From Prevotellamassilia timonensis (GTDB taxonomy: Bacteria > Bacteroidota > Bacteroidia > Bacteroidales > Bacteroidaceae), in the NCBI RefSeq assembly GCF_900106785.1, contig NZ_LT629844.1, positions 109,458 through 173,457 on the forward strand: DNA of 64,000 bases, read 5' to 3'. Below the pieces are notes generated by a model, which did not search any database, was not told the origin of the DNA, and saw only the letters and a list, made by a program, of their open reading frames with translations. A program made the position numbers and the translations under genes. This document shows, one piece after another, positions 52,049 through 60,583 of this stretch (position 1 is its first letter; every line of letters starts with the position of its first letter).

Positions 52049-54940
52049 ATGATAAAGAACTTGCTATCGCTGCCACCTAATGCCGTCGGGGTGTTTCACC
52101 AACTGACGGGGGCGGAGCGTGATACATACTACTGCACAGCCGACCCTGCCGACCACAAACTTGGCTCGGGCGGCGGCACGGCATGGTTGCTCAAGTCGGC
52201 CCATGCCGACGAAGGTGCCAATGTGTGTTTTGACACATGGCTGGCACAGCACAAACGTGTGTTGCTGCATGCTGGCGGACAAAGCCGGCGACTGCCGGCC
52301 TACGCACCAAGCGGCAAGGTGCTCACCCCAATACCCGTGTTCAGGTGGGCACGCGGCCAACGCATTAACCAAACGTTGCTCGACTTGCAACTGCCGCTCT
52401 ACCACGACATCATGCACAAGGCACCGGCATCGCTGCACACACTGATAGTGAGTGGCGATGTATTGCTGCGCACCACCGAGGCTTTGCAGGACATTCCCGA
52501 GGCCGACGTGGTGTGCTATGGTTTGTGGGCCGACCCCGTGCAGGCATCGCACCATGGTGTGTTTTTGATGAACCGCCAAACGCCCACACAACTCGACTTT
52601 ATGCTGCAGAAGCCTACAACCGCACAACAAGCCGAACTGATGCCCACGCACTTGATGCTGATGGATATCGGGGTGTGGCTGCTCAGCGACAAGGCTGTCA
52701 AGCGTCTGATGCAGAAGTGTGAGGCTGGAGCCAATGGCGGCAAGGGCTGCACACCGGGCGGACATCTTGCAGCACTGCCTGGCTACTACGACCTGTATAG
52801 CGACTTTGGTTGCGCATTGGGCCAAAATCCGTCGCGCCCCGACGCCGCTCTGGCCGACTTGTCGGTGGCCATATTGCCTCTGCCGGGGGGCGAGTTCTAC
52901 CACTATGGCACGGGGCCGGACATGATAGCCTCGTCGGTGGCTATACAAAATTTGGTAAAAGACCAACGCTATATATTGCAAAGGGGCGTTAAACCGCAAA
53001 CTTCGGTGTTCACACAGAACACCTTGCTCGTCAACCGTCCCACACCTGCCACCCGCAATGTGTGGATTGAAAATGCTTATGTGGGCAAGGGTTGGCACTA
53101 TGGCAGCAACCACATTATTACGGGTGTGCCTCAAAACAACTGGCAGGTGACCTTGCGCAATGGCGTGTGTGTCGACTTTGTGCCGGTGGGCGATGCGGCT
53201 TATGCCGTGCGTCCTTATGGCTTTACCGATGCCTTCAGGGGCGATGTGGCCAGCCTCGACACCATGTATATGGAGCAGCCCCTGCACAGCTGGCTCGCGG
53301 CTCGCGGCTTGTCTGCCAACAGTTTGGGCGGGGCAGGCACCGATTTGCAGTCGGCACCCTTGTTCCCCGTAACTTCCGACATGGAGGCGTTGGGGCAACT
53401 GCTCAACTGGTTTGTGAGCGACACACCCGACGCCGAGACGTCAGCTCTTTGGGGCAAATTGCCGCGTCTGTCGGCCGACGAACTATCAGCACAGGCCAAT
53501 TTGCCGCGACTCTTTGAACAGCGCCGTACCTTGCAAGCTCAAACGCTCCCCTTGGTGGCAAAGAACTGGCAGCGCAGCGTGTTCTATCAAGTCAATCTTA
53601 AAGACATGGCAGCGCAGTATGCCGCAAACCAATGGCCGCTGCCCGATGCGCTGCCGCAAACGGCTCCGCTGATGACACGCATACACGATGCCATGTTCCG
53701 TGCCGAATGTTTGCGCCCCACCCAGGCTGCCGAGGCCCAGGCCTACGAAAGCCAGGCATTTGCCCTGCTGCGCGACGGGCTGACCGAGAATGTGCTGCGC
53801 CACCAATGCACCCCGCGCTGCACCACCTATGCCGACCAAATAGTGTGGGCACGCAGCAGTGTGCGCATCGATGTGGCCGGCGGCTGGACTGATACGCCAC
53901 CTTACAGTTTGATAGCTGGCGGCAACGTGGTAAATCTTGCGGTCAACCTCAATGGCCAACCGCCCTTGCAGGTGTATGTCAAGCCATGCAAGGAACCTGT
54001 GGTCATTTGCCGCTCCATCGACCTCGGTGCCATGGAGCGCATCGAAACCTACGAGGCTCTGCTGCAATACAACAAGGTGGGGTCGCCCTTCTCCATACCT
54101 AAGGCGGCCTTGGCCCTTGCGGGGTTTGCACCAGGCTTTGGCACAGAGCATTTTGCCTCGCTGCGCCAACAGCTCGAGGCTTTCGGCTGTGGATTAGAAA
54201 TCACACTGTTGGCAGCCATTCCGGCAGGTTCCGGCCTTGGCACGAGCAGTGTGCTGGCAGCCACCGTGCTGGCAGCCTTGAGCAATTTCTGCGGCCTTGG
54301 CTGGGACAAGAACGAGGTGTGCAACCGCACCCTTGTGCTTGAACAGTTGCTCACCACTGGCGGTGGCTGGCAAGACCAGTATGGCGGTGTTTTGCCAGGC
54401 GTAAAGTTGTTGCAAACCACAGCCGGATTCGACCAAAATGCCATGGCGCGCTGGTTGCCCGACACCCTGTTTACCCACCCCGACACGCGTCCGTGCCATT
54501 TGCTTTATTACACGGGCATCACACGCACGGCCAAACACATACTTACCGAAATTGTGCGGGGCATGTTCCTCAACAACACGCAACACCTGCATCTGCTCAA
54601 CTATATGAAGCAGCATGCGCTCACGGTGTTTGATGCCTTGCAAACCAACGACCTGGCCCGCTATGGCCGCATGGTACGTGCCACTTGGGAGCAGAACAAA
54701 GCGCTCGACGCCGGCACATCGCCCGAGGCTGTTGAGACTCTTTGCCGCCGCGTAGACGACTTGTGCTATGGCTACAAACTGCCGGGTGCCGGTGGTGGCG
54801 GATTTATGTATATGGTGGCCAAGGACGCCCAAGCGGCACAACGCATCAGGCAGTTGCTCACCGATAATCCGCTCACGCCAAACTCGCGCTTTGTCGATAT
54901 GGACGTGTCTGCCGAAGGGTTGCAGGTGAGCCGCAGTTGA
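52049..54940 (+). CDS. fkp: Bifunctional L-fucokinase / GDP-fucose pyrophosphorylase
   Basis: Salvages free L-fucose: phosphorylates it and then makes GDP-fucose, which Bacteroides species use to fucosylate capsule and surface glycoproteins. The protein is 963 residues, close to the known Fkp (about 950). The N-terminal half is the pyrophosphorylase ('DHKLGSGGGTAWLL' near 32, 'LLHAGGQSRRLPAYAPSGKV' near 75). The C-terminal third is a GHMP kinase with 'IDVAGGWTDTPPYS' near 608, the ATP loop 'PAGSGLGTSSVLAATVLAAL' (725-744) and 'LPGAGGGGFMYMV' near the end. It is a single gene behind a promoter-bearing tandem repeat. The fucosidase at 42 kb is a plausible source of fucose. Confidence 0.95.
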   Translation: MIKNLLSLPPNAVGVFHQLTGAERDTYYCTADPADHKLGSGGGTAWLLKSAHADEGANVCFDTWLAQHKRVLLHAGGQSRRLPAYAPSGKVLTPIPVFRWARGQRINQTLLDLQLPLYHDIMHKAPASLHTLIVSGDVLLRTTEALQDIPEADVVCYGLWADPVQASHHGVFLMNRQTPTQLDFMLQKPTTAQQAELMPTHLMLMDIGVWLLSDKAVKRLMQKCEAGANGGKGCTPGGHLAALPGYYDLYSDFGCALGQNPSRPDAALADLSVAILPLPGGEFYHYGTGPDMIASSVAIQNLVKDQRYILQRGVKPQTSVFTQNTLLVNRPTPATRNVWIENAYVGKGWHYGSNHIITGVPQNNWQVTLRNGVCVDFVPVGDAAYAVRPYGFTDAFRGDVASLDTMYMEQPLHSWLAARGLSANSLGGAGTDLQSAPLFPVTSDMEALGQLLNWFVSDTPDAETSALWGKLPRLSADELSAQANLPRLFEQRRTLQAQTLPLVAKNWQRSVFYQVNLKDMAAQYAANQWPLPDALPQTAPLMTRIHDAMFRAECLRPTQAAEAQAYESQAFALLRDGLTENVLRHQCTPRCTTYADQIVWARSSVRIDVAGGWTDTPPYSLIAGGNVVNLAVNLNGQPPLQVYVKPCKEPVVICRSIDLGAMERIETYEALLQYNKVGSPFSIPKAALALAGFAPGFGTEHFASLRQQLEAFGCGLEITLLAAIPAGSGLGTSSVLAATVLAALSNFCGLGWDKNEVCNRTLVLEQLLTTGGGWQDQYGGVLPGVKLLQTTAGFDQNAMARWLPDTLFTHPDTRPCHLLYYTGITRTAKHILTEIVRGMFLNNTQHLHLLNYMKQHALTVFDALQTNDLARYGRMVRATWEQNKALDAGTSPEAVETLCRRVDDLCYGYKLPGAGGGGFMYMVAKDAQAAQRIRQLLTDNPLTPNSRFVDMDVSAEGLQVSRS

Positions 54941-54979
54941 TGGATTAACGAGTAAGTAAACATGCGAACGGATTCAAGC

Positions 54980-55112
54980 ACAAAACGCAACCTCTAATGG
55001 GGGCGACGCGTCTCGCGTCGGGAAAAGATGCAGCTATTATCAGTAGAGTTTGTATTCTTTCCTTTCATTATCCCCGACGCGGGACGCGTCGCCCCCATTA
55101 GTGCTTGCGTTT
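54980..55112. repeat. Palindromic repeat family B, copy 7
   Basis: Arms CTAATGGGGGCGACGCGTCT and inverse, with the loop 'aagatgcagctattatcag...'. The same loop occurs in copy 8 at 57646, so these two are recent relatives. Confidence 0.8.
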
Positions 55113-55142
55113 TTTACAGCGCGTTTCTGACAACTTAACGTG

Positions 55143-55432
55143 ACCCCCAGGGTGTTGCTTCGCTTGCCCTGGGCTTGGTGCTACATTGGGCTTTTATTGA
55201 CATCATCGGTTGCAGCTCAGCAATTCAAGCAAACTTGATTGCATTCGCCTTGCACGATGATTCATTGTCATCATCGGCTGCGGCTCAGCAATTCAAGCAA
55301 GCTTGATTGCATTCGCCTTGCACGATGATTCATTGTCATCATCGGCTGCGGCTCAGCAATTCAAGCAAGCTTGATTGCATTCGCCTTGCACGATGATTCA
55401 GCCCGCCCTTATTAAATCCGAAACTTCAGTAA
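55143..55432. repeat. Half copy of repeat A with three tandem 68-bp hairpin units
   Basis: The right arm of a family A repeat ('cttcgcttgccctgggcttg' ... 'aaatccgaaacttcag') is interrupted by three direct copies of a 68-bp unit starting at 55201, 55269 and 55337. Each unit has CATCATCGG, 'tgcggctcagcaattcaagc', the palindrome TCAAGCAAGCTTGA and 'ttcgccttgcacgatgattc'. The first copy has three base changes; the last two are identical. A single copy of the unit is in repeat A copy 1 (7546). Confidence 0.8.
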
Positions 55433-55509
55433 TAATATAAAACAGCACACATACATTGGCACTATTTTCACTACCACCCACCGCCTCGCGCGACGGACTC
55501 AACCTGAGC

Positions 55510-56607
55510 ATGGTCGTGGGGCAAATAGCGGACGACGAAACAACCGCAACATTGAAACGCACCCTGGCTCCCGAATGGGCCTTGCAGAGCGGTGTGCAAC
55601 TTACGTGGCCACACGCTGGCACCGATTGGGCATATATGTTGCCCGAGGTGACAGCCTGCTATCTGCGTCTGGCCTACGAAATAGCCACGCGCGAGACGCT
55701 GCTCATTGTGGCACCCGACATCGAGGCCGTGAAACGCCTGATTGACGAGCAACTGCCCAAGCGCGCCACCGCACACATTATATATAAAACTTGCAATACT
55801 AACGACACGTGGGCACGCGACCACGCCTTTCTGACTATGGCCACCACCGAGGGACCCGAACTGCTCGACTTCCGTTTCAATGGTTGGGGAGGCAAGTTTG
55901 AGGCTTCGCTCGACAATGCCATCAACGCCCACCTGGTTGAGGGTGAAACGCCTGTGCTGAAAGGCAAATACGTTGACTGTCTCGACTTTGAACTCGAAGG
56001 CGGAAGTGTCGAGGTGGACGGCCTTGGCACATTGCTCACCACATCGGAGTGCCTGCTCAACCCCAACCGCAATGCGCAACTTGACAAGGCACACAAGGAG
56101 GCTCTGCTCAAGGAGCGCCTTGGCGTGAACCGCGTGCTGTGGCTCGACCATGGCTATCTGGCCGGCGACGACACCGACTCACACATCGACACCCTGGCCC
56201 GCCTTTGTCCTGACAATACCATTGTGTATGTTAAATGTACCGACAAGGCCGACGAACACTATGCCGCACTGCAGGCCATGGAGCAGCAACTGCACACGTT
56301 CTGCACGGCCGACGGCAAGCCTTACCGCCTGTTGGCACTGCCCATGGCCAACGCCATATACGACGAAAACGGCGAGCGCCTGCCTGCTACCTATGCCAAC
56401 TATCTGGTAATGAACAATGTGGTGCTGTACCCCACCTATGCACAGCCCGACAATGATGAGGCTGCGGCCGAAGTGCTGCACAAGGCCTTTCCCGGACGCG
56501 ATGTGGTGGGTGTGGACTGTCGCGCGCTCATACGCCAACATGGTTCGCTGCATTGTGTCACCATGCAGTATCCCAAGGGCGTGTTGCCGCAAACTTTCTC
56601 TGAATAA
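55510..56607 (+). CDS. aguA: Agmatine deiminase
   Basis: Converts agmatine to N-carbamoylputrescine and ammonia in the cytoplasm, the first step of putrescine formation from arginine-derived agmatine. From the ATG at 55510 it has 365 residues; an upstream TTG at 55456 would add 18 residues not typical of the family. Markers are 'PEWALQSGVQLTWPHAGTDW' (21-40), 'TNDTWARDHAF' with substrate-binding Asp, 'LDFELEGGSVEVDGLGTLLT', 'GDDTDSHIDTLARL' and the catalytic C349 in 'HGSLHCVTMQYP'. The next gene, 68 bases on, encodes the enzyme for the following step. Confidence 0.93.
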   Translation: MVVGQIADDETTATLKRTLAPEWALQSGVQLTWPHAGTDWAYMLPEVTACYLRLAYEIATRETLLIVAPDIEAVKRLIDEQLPKRATAHIIYKTCNTNDTWARDHAFLTMATTEGPELLDFRFNGWGGKFEASLDNAINAHLVEGETPVLKGKYVDCLDFELEGGSVEVDGLGTLLTTSECLLNPNRNAQLDKAHKEALLKERLGVNRVLWLDHGYLAGDDTDSHIDTLARLCPDNTIVYVKCTDKADEHYAALQAMEQQLHTFCTADGKPYRLLALPMANAIYDENGERLPATYANYLVMNNVVLYPTYAQPDNDEAAAEVLHKAFPGRDVVGVDCRALIRQHGSLHCVTMQYPKGVLPQTFSE

Positions 56608-56619
56608 ATAACTCATGTT

Positions 56620-56661
56620 CCGGATTCAGCCCGTCCTTGCTAAATTCGAAACTTCAGTAAA
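56620..56661. repeat. End fragment of repeat family A between aguA and aguB
   Basis: The 3' end of family A ('ggattcagcccgtccttgct', 'aaattcgaaacttcagtaaa') fills most of the gap between the two genes. Confidence 0.6.
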
Positions 56662-56675
56662 CAATTGCTATTACA

Positions 56676-57569
56676 ATGACCAAACATAAAACACTCAAGG
56701 TAGGCATCGTACAACAGGCCTGTACGGCTGATGTGGAGGCTAACAAGCAAAATCTTAAACGCAACATTGCCGATGTGGCAGCCCAGGGGGCAGAGCTGGT
56801 GGTGTTGCAAGAGTTACACAACTCGCTTTACTTTTGCCAGGTTGAGAGTACCGATAATTTTGATTTGGCAGAGCCTATTCCCGGTCCTTCAACCGACTTT
56901 TATGGCCAGATAGCCAGCCAGCATGGCATAGTGCTCGTCACTTCGCTGTTCGAACGGCGCGCTGCCGGCTTGTATCACAACACCGCCGTGGTGTTTGAGC
57001 GCGATGGCAGCATTGCTGGCAAATACCGCAAAATGCACATACCCGACGACCCTGCCTATTACGAAAAATTCTACTTCACACCGGGCGACATGGGTTTCCA
57101 CCCCATCGACACATCAGTTGGTCGCCTTGGGGTACAGGTTTGTTGGGACCAATGGTACCCCGAGGGCGCGCGGCTCATGGCCCTGCAAGGTGCCGAACTG
57201 CTCATTTACCCCACTGCCATAGGCTACGAAAGCAGCGATACCCCCGACGAGCAGGAGCGCCAACGTGAGGCATGGACTACTGTGCAGCGCGGTCATGCTG
57301 TGGCCAACGGACTCCCCGTGATAGCCGTCAACCGCACGGGCCACGAGCCCGACCCTTCGGGCCAGACAAATGGCATCAGTTTTTGGGGCTCAAGTTTTGT
57401 GGCCGGCCCGCAGGGCGAGTTGTTGTATCGCGCACCAAAGGACGAGGCTGTGAATGCCGTGATAGAGGTGGACATGCAGCGCAGTGAAAATGTGCGCCGC
57501 TGGTGGCCCTTCTTGCGCGACCGCCGCATCGAGGAGTTTGGCCCGCTTGCCAAGCGCTTTATTGACTGA
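56676..57569 (+). CDS. aguB: N-carbamoylputrescine amidase
   Basis: Hydrolyses N-carbamoylputrescine to putrescine, CO2 and ammonia. The 297-residue protein belongs to the nitrilase superfamily with the Glu-Lys-Cys triad visible: E46 in 'VVLQELHNSLYF', K119 in 'KYRKMHIPDDPAYYEKF' and C156 in 'GVQVCWDQWYPEGARLM'. Further family markers are 'YPTAIG' and 'NRTGHEPDPSGQTNGISFWG'. With AguA just upstream it completes the agmatine route; the two are probably co-transcribed despite the repeat fragment in between. Confidence 0.94.
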   Translation: MTKHKTLKVGIVQQACTADVEANKQNLKRNIADVAAQGAELVVLQELHNSLYFCQVESTDNFDLAEPIPGPSTDFYGQIASQHGIVLVTSLFERRAAGLYHNTAVVFERDGSIAGKYRKMHIPDDPAYYEKFYFTPGDMGFHPIDTSVGRLGVQVCWDQWYPEGARLMALQGAELLIYPTAIGYESSDTPDEQERQREAWTTVQRGHAVANGLPVIAVNRTGHEPDPSGQTNGISFWGSSFVAGPQGELLYRAPKDEAVNAVIEVDMQRSENVRRWWPFLRDRRIEEFGPLAKRFID

Positions 57570-57645
57570 CGCAAAATTCAAGCGCCAAATGCTACCACTA
57601 TAGCTTGAGTTTTGTGATAGAGCTTAGCTAAAAGCACTACCTCAA

Positions 57646-57890
57646 AACGCAAGCACTAATGGGGGCGACGCGTCTCGAGTCGGGAAAAGATGCAGCTATT
57701 ATCAGTAGAGTTTGTATTCTTTCCTTTCATTATCCCCGACGCGGGACGCGTCGCCCCCATTAGTGCTTGCGTTTTCTATCAAATTTACAGGTTAAAAAGC
57801 GGATTTGAAGCCATGTAAAGGACTGTTGTGCCAGGGATTTGCGCTCTAATGGGGGCGACGCGTCTCGCGTCAGGGCATTTTTCAGCAGCC
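57646..57890. repeat. Palindromic repeat family B, copy 8 and half copy 9
   Basis: A complete copy (57646-57774) with the same loop as copy 7 is followed by a segment (57770-57850) that is the inverse of 10590-10660, and by a half copy (57840-57890) whose loop side ('gggcatttttcagcagcc') is the inverse of the compact copy 1. So 10.5-10.7 kb and 57.6-57.9 kb share a whole mosaic in opposite orientation. Confidence 0.75.
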
Positions 57891-57894
57891 TCGT

Positions 57895-58278
57895 TCACGT
57901 ACTGTTCCACACCATGCAGCCCCGTTTGTGCAGGTCAATCACCATCGTGTTGCGCACCAGTTTGCTCACGGGCACACCCCCTTTGTCCGCCTGTTTGCGC
58001 CGTTGCACTTCGGGCGTGCGGTCAGGCATATTATAGCGCATGTCGCACAGTTTGTCCATCAGGGTGATGGTTTGTTCGGTCAGACCGCAGTTTGTGGTGC
58101 TGTCAGTCGCTTGCGGTGCGCAGTCAGTGTCGTTGCCCATGCTTTTTTGCGGCCGGGGTGTTTCAGCGTTTTTAGTTTGTGGTTCCGCGCTTTGTCCGAT
58201 AGCGTCTATCAGTTTGTCAACACCACGTTTCACAATGGCATCGGCATAACGCAGCATTTTGTTAAGCATTCGTTTCAT
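57895..58278 (-). CDS. Hypothetical protein linked to hairpin element E
   Basis: A 127-residue protein from the ATG at 58278: 'MKRMLNKMLRYADAIVKRGV' and 'DKLIDAIGQSAEPQ' give an amphipathic, basic N-terminal helix, followed by a polar low-complexity middle and a C-terminal part 'LTEQTITLMDKLCDMRYNMP' and 'SKLVRNTMVIDLHKRGCMVW'. No family is recognised. A longer frame upstream lacks protein character. Its promoter is a full consensus preceded by a 17-bp perfect palindrome, and hairpin element E copy 3 lies directly upstream. Its stop is next to family B repeats. Being packed between repeats, it may be a gene carried by, or serving, that element. Confidence 0.55.
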   Translation of the reverse strand: MKRMLNKMLRYADAIVKRGVDKLIDAIGQSAEPQTKNAETPRPQKSMGNDTDCAPQATDSTTNCGLTEQTITLMDKLCDMRYNMPDRTPEVQRRKQADKGGVPVSKLVRNTMVIDLHKRGCMVWNST

Positions 58279-58320
58279 GGTAGTTACTACAATTTGGTTT
58301 AGTACAAAAGTAAAGTGCTG

Positions 58321-58374
58321 CAAAGGTAACACCAAGGCATAGCACCCATCAAAAAAAGTGTACAATTTGTACAC
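58321..58374 (-). promoter_or_regulatory. Promoter and 17-bp palindromic operator of the element-E gene
   Basis: On the minus strand: palindrome GTGTACAAATTGTACAC (58358-58374), TTTG at 58350-58353, a 21-base spacer, and TACCTTTG at 58321-58328, then a leader of about 40 bases to the ATG at 58278. The same arrangement and nearly the same bases stand at 23499-23552. Confidence 0.75.
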
Positions 58375-58432
58375 AAATATTTGCTCCCTCCCCGTCTGCC
58401 TACATGTAAAAGAGTGCGTGTGTTTTTACTGC

Positions 58433-58774
58433 CATCTTACACTTTTTGTGCGTAATAAGTTGATACACAAAGGTTTCATGTGTGTAAGATGATTTCAAAG
58501 TATCTTACACACCCTTGCATACATCTTACACACTTCACCCCGCTGCTGCACAGTCGGTTTTGTCGTATGCAGTAGATAATACGGTATAGGGGAGCAGAAA
58601 AATCTGTCGGAGCAACAGACTTTTCTGCTCCCCTATGCCGTAATATCTTCCTCCCGTGCTTGTGCCGTGTGGCAGCGTGAGGGGTGTGTAGGTGGCGTGT
58701 AGGTGGCATATGTTGTATCTTACACTAAGTAAAGTGTTGATTGTCAATGTGTTACGATGTATTTGTGTAAGATG
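58433..58774. repeat. Hairpin element family E, copy 3
   Basis: Ends CATCTTACAC (58433) and inverse (to 58774). Both arms contain several GTGTAAGAT repeats. The central stem is 27 bp with two mismatches (58581-58607 against 58615-58641), topped by the loop CGGAGCA. This is the best-preserved hairpin of the family apart from the perfect 20-bp one of copy 1. Confidence 0.8.
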
Positions 58775-58849
58775 TAAGATACTCGATGGGTAAAGTTCTT
58801 GTAGTATAAAAAAGCCCCCTCAAGCACCAAACGCTACCACAAAACGCTA

Positions 58850-59035
58850 CCACAAAACGCAAGCACTAATGGGGGCGACGCGTCCCGCGTCGGGATAATT
58901 AAAAGGAAAGATACACTAAATAATAGCAGAATCTTTTCCCGACGCGGGACGCGTCGCCCCCATTAGTGCTTGCGTTTTCTATCAGATTTGCAGGTTAAAA
59001 AGCAAACCATGTAAAGGACTGTTGTGCCAGCGCAT
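58850..59035. repeat. Palindromic repeat family B, copy 10
   Basis: Arms CTAATGGGGGCGACGCGTCC and inverse around a short A-rich loop, followed (58967-59035) by the 'gttttctatcagatttgcag' segment also seen after copy 8 and, inverted, before copy 2. Confidence 0.75.
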
Positions 59036-59074
59036 TACACGCAAACAATGAAACACTACACGCTCTTGACTTTA

Positions 59075-59110
59075 GGGTGGCTCTAAAAACAGAATTTTTA
59101 GAACCACCCT
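59075..59110 (-). terminator. Terminator hairpin after mnmA
   Basis: Inverted repeat GGGTGGCTCTAAAAA / TTTTTAGAACCACCC with internal A and T runs, just past the mnmA stop; suitable for termination in either direction. Confidence 0.65.
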
Positions 59111-59118
59111 TATAATTG

Positions 59119-60195
59119 TCAAAATCTGATTTCGCCGCTGCCTGCACAAATTTTGCCATCGGCAGTGTAGAGCACCCCAAACTGGCCAGGCGCAATGCCC
59201 TGTACCGGGGTGGGCGAGGTGATGAGAAAGCGGCCGTCGGGCTGGCGTACCATGTGGCCGGGGCGCGGCCGCTCGGTGTGGCGAATTTTGAATAGCACGT
59301 CCACCTCGGGGGCCCCCTTCCATGGGTCGGCCGTGATAAAGTGGAAACCCGTCAGGTGAAACTCGGTGCCGTAGAGTCCGTGGCAAGCATCGGTGTGCGA
59401 CACATAGATGATGTTGCGCTCAATGTCCTTGTCGGTCACAAACCACGGGCCGCCGCCAAGGCCAAGCCCCTTGCGCTGCCCCACGGTGTGGAACCAGTAG
59501 CCCTTGTGCTTGCCAATGACCTTGCCCGTTTCGCGCTCTATCACCTCGCCTTCGCGCTCGCCGAGCAGCATGCGCAAGTAGTCGTTGTAGTTAATCTTGC
59601 CAAGGAAGCAGATGCCCTGGCTGTCGCGGCGGTGGGCCGGTGCCAGATGTTCGCGGTCGGCAATGTCGCGCACCTCGTGTTTGAGCAGATGTCCGATGGG
59701 GAAACAGAGCTTTTGTGCCTGCACATCGGTCAGTTGCGACAGAAAGTCGGACTGGTCCTTTACGGGGTCGGGGGCCGGTGCCAGGTAGAGTTGGCCGTCG
59801 GCGTCGTGGTAGGTTTGGGCATAGTGGCCGGTGGCAATGTAGTCGTAGGCATAGCCAGCCTTCTCCTCAAAGGCACCAAACTTGATGAGGCGGTTGCACA
59901 TTACGTCGGGGTTGGGCGTGAGGCCGCGTTTGACACGCTCCACCACGTAGGCTGTGACGCGGTTGTGGTATTCCTGCTGCAAGTCGACAATGTTGAGTTG
60001 CAGTCCGTAGCGTTTGGCAGTGAGTGTGGAGAGTTCGATGTCCTCCTCGGCTGTGCAGGTTGTGCCTTCGCCCTGCATGCCAATCTTTATGTAAAAAAGG
60101 TCGGGCTTGATGCCTTGCTCACACAACAGGTGGCAGGCCACGGCGCTGTCAACGCCGCCCGAAATCAAAAGTGCGTATTTTTTGTCTGTTTGCAT
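59119..60195 (-). CDS. mnmA: tRNA-specific 2-thiouridylase MnmA
   Basis: Puts the 2-thio group on wobble uridine U34 of tRNAs for Lys, Glu and Gln. The 358-residue protein begins with the PP-loop '[16 protein letters not shown]' (9-24). The catalytic cysteines are C100 ('[12 protein letters not shown]') and C195 ('[12 protein letters not shown]'). The U34-binding central domain and the C-terminal beta-barrel ('[14 protein letters not shown]', '[14 protein letters not shown]') follow. Length is standard. A hairpin of 'gggtggctctaaaaacagaa' and its inverse about 20 bases after the stop (59075-59110) is a likely terminator. A GNAT-like remnant overlaps its 5' end. Confidence 0.95.
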   Translation of the reverse strand: MQTDKKYALLISGGVDSAVACHLLCEQGIKPDLFYIKIGMQGEGTTCTAEEDIELSTLTAKRYGLQLNIVDLQQEYHNRVTAYVVERVKRGLTPNPDVMCNRLIKFGAFEEKAGYAYDYIATGHYAQTYHDADGQLYLAPAPDPVKDQSDFLSQLTDVQAQKLCFPIGHLLKHEVRDIADREHLAPAHRRDSQGICFLGKINYNDYLRMLLGEREGEVIERETGKVIGKHKGYWFHTVGQRKGLGLGGGPWFVTDKDIERNIIYVSHTDACHGLYGTEFHLTGFHFITADPWKGAPEVDVLFKIRHTERPRPGHMVRQPDGRFLITSPTPVQGIAPGQFGVLYTADGKICAGSGEIRF

Positions 60196-60305
60196 ATCAT
60201 GTAAAGGTTGCAGCGGTCGTAGCCCGGCACGTAGTCGGCCACGGCCTCAAATCCCAGCTTGTTACAATGCTGATACTTGTGCTTTGTGTCAATGGTGGTG
60301 AAATG
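60165..60305 (-). pseudogene. C-terminal remnant of a GNAT-type acetyltransferase
   Basis: A minus-strand frame without a start reads '[20 protein letters not shown]' and '[18 protein letters not shown]', then stops inside mnmA. The phrase '(H)[15 protein letters not shown]' resembles the end of GNAT acetyltransferases ('F(Y)EKLGFE...'). A stop codon lies just upstream, so only about 45 residues remain. It overlaps the mnmA start by about 30 bases. Confidence 0.35.
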
Positions 60306-60583
60306 TTGTGTGCAAAGTTACAACTTTAAGCAAGTGCTCAAAACTATTTTTACACTGAAAGTGCCCACCTGCTTGGTATTGGCACGTGGTATTGGCACGT
60401 GTCACGCATTGTTTGCACGTACAGGCACGAAAAAGCCCCAACCTTTACCACCATGAGTATGGAACATTGTCAGGATAGCTTGGCTGGGGGTGCGGTTGAG
60501 GCTTATGTGGAGAGGGTTAGGTTAAAATAACGTCGCTCCTGTGTTTTCTCATCAGTCTATATGTATAGTATAAGAGAGGTAAA
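60306..60583. other. Gene-free spacer
   Basis: Contains a short direct repeat ('ttggtattggcacgtggtat', 'tattggcacgtgtcacgc') near 60375-60410. I see no gene, clear promoter or terminator. Confidence 0.4.

Noticed and set aside
52064-53398. A 444-residue antisense ORF over fkp
   Set aside because: The sense strand encodes well-conserved Fkp motifs throughout this stretch, so the antisense frame is a codon-bias shadow.
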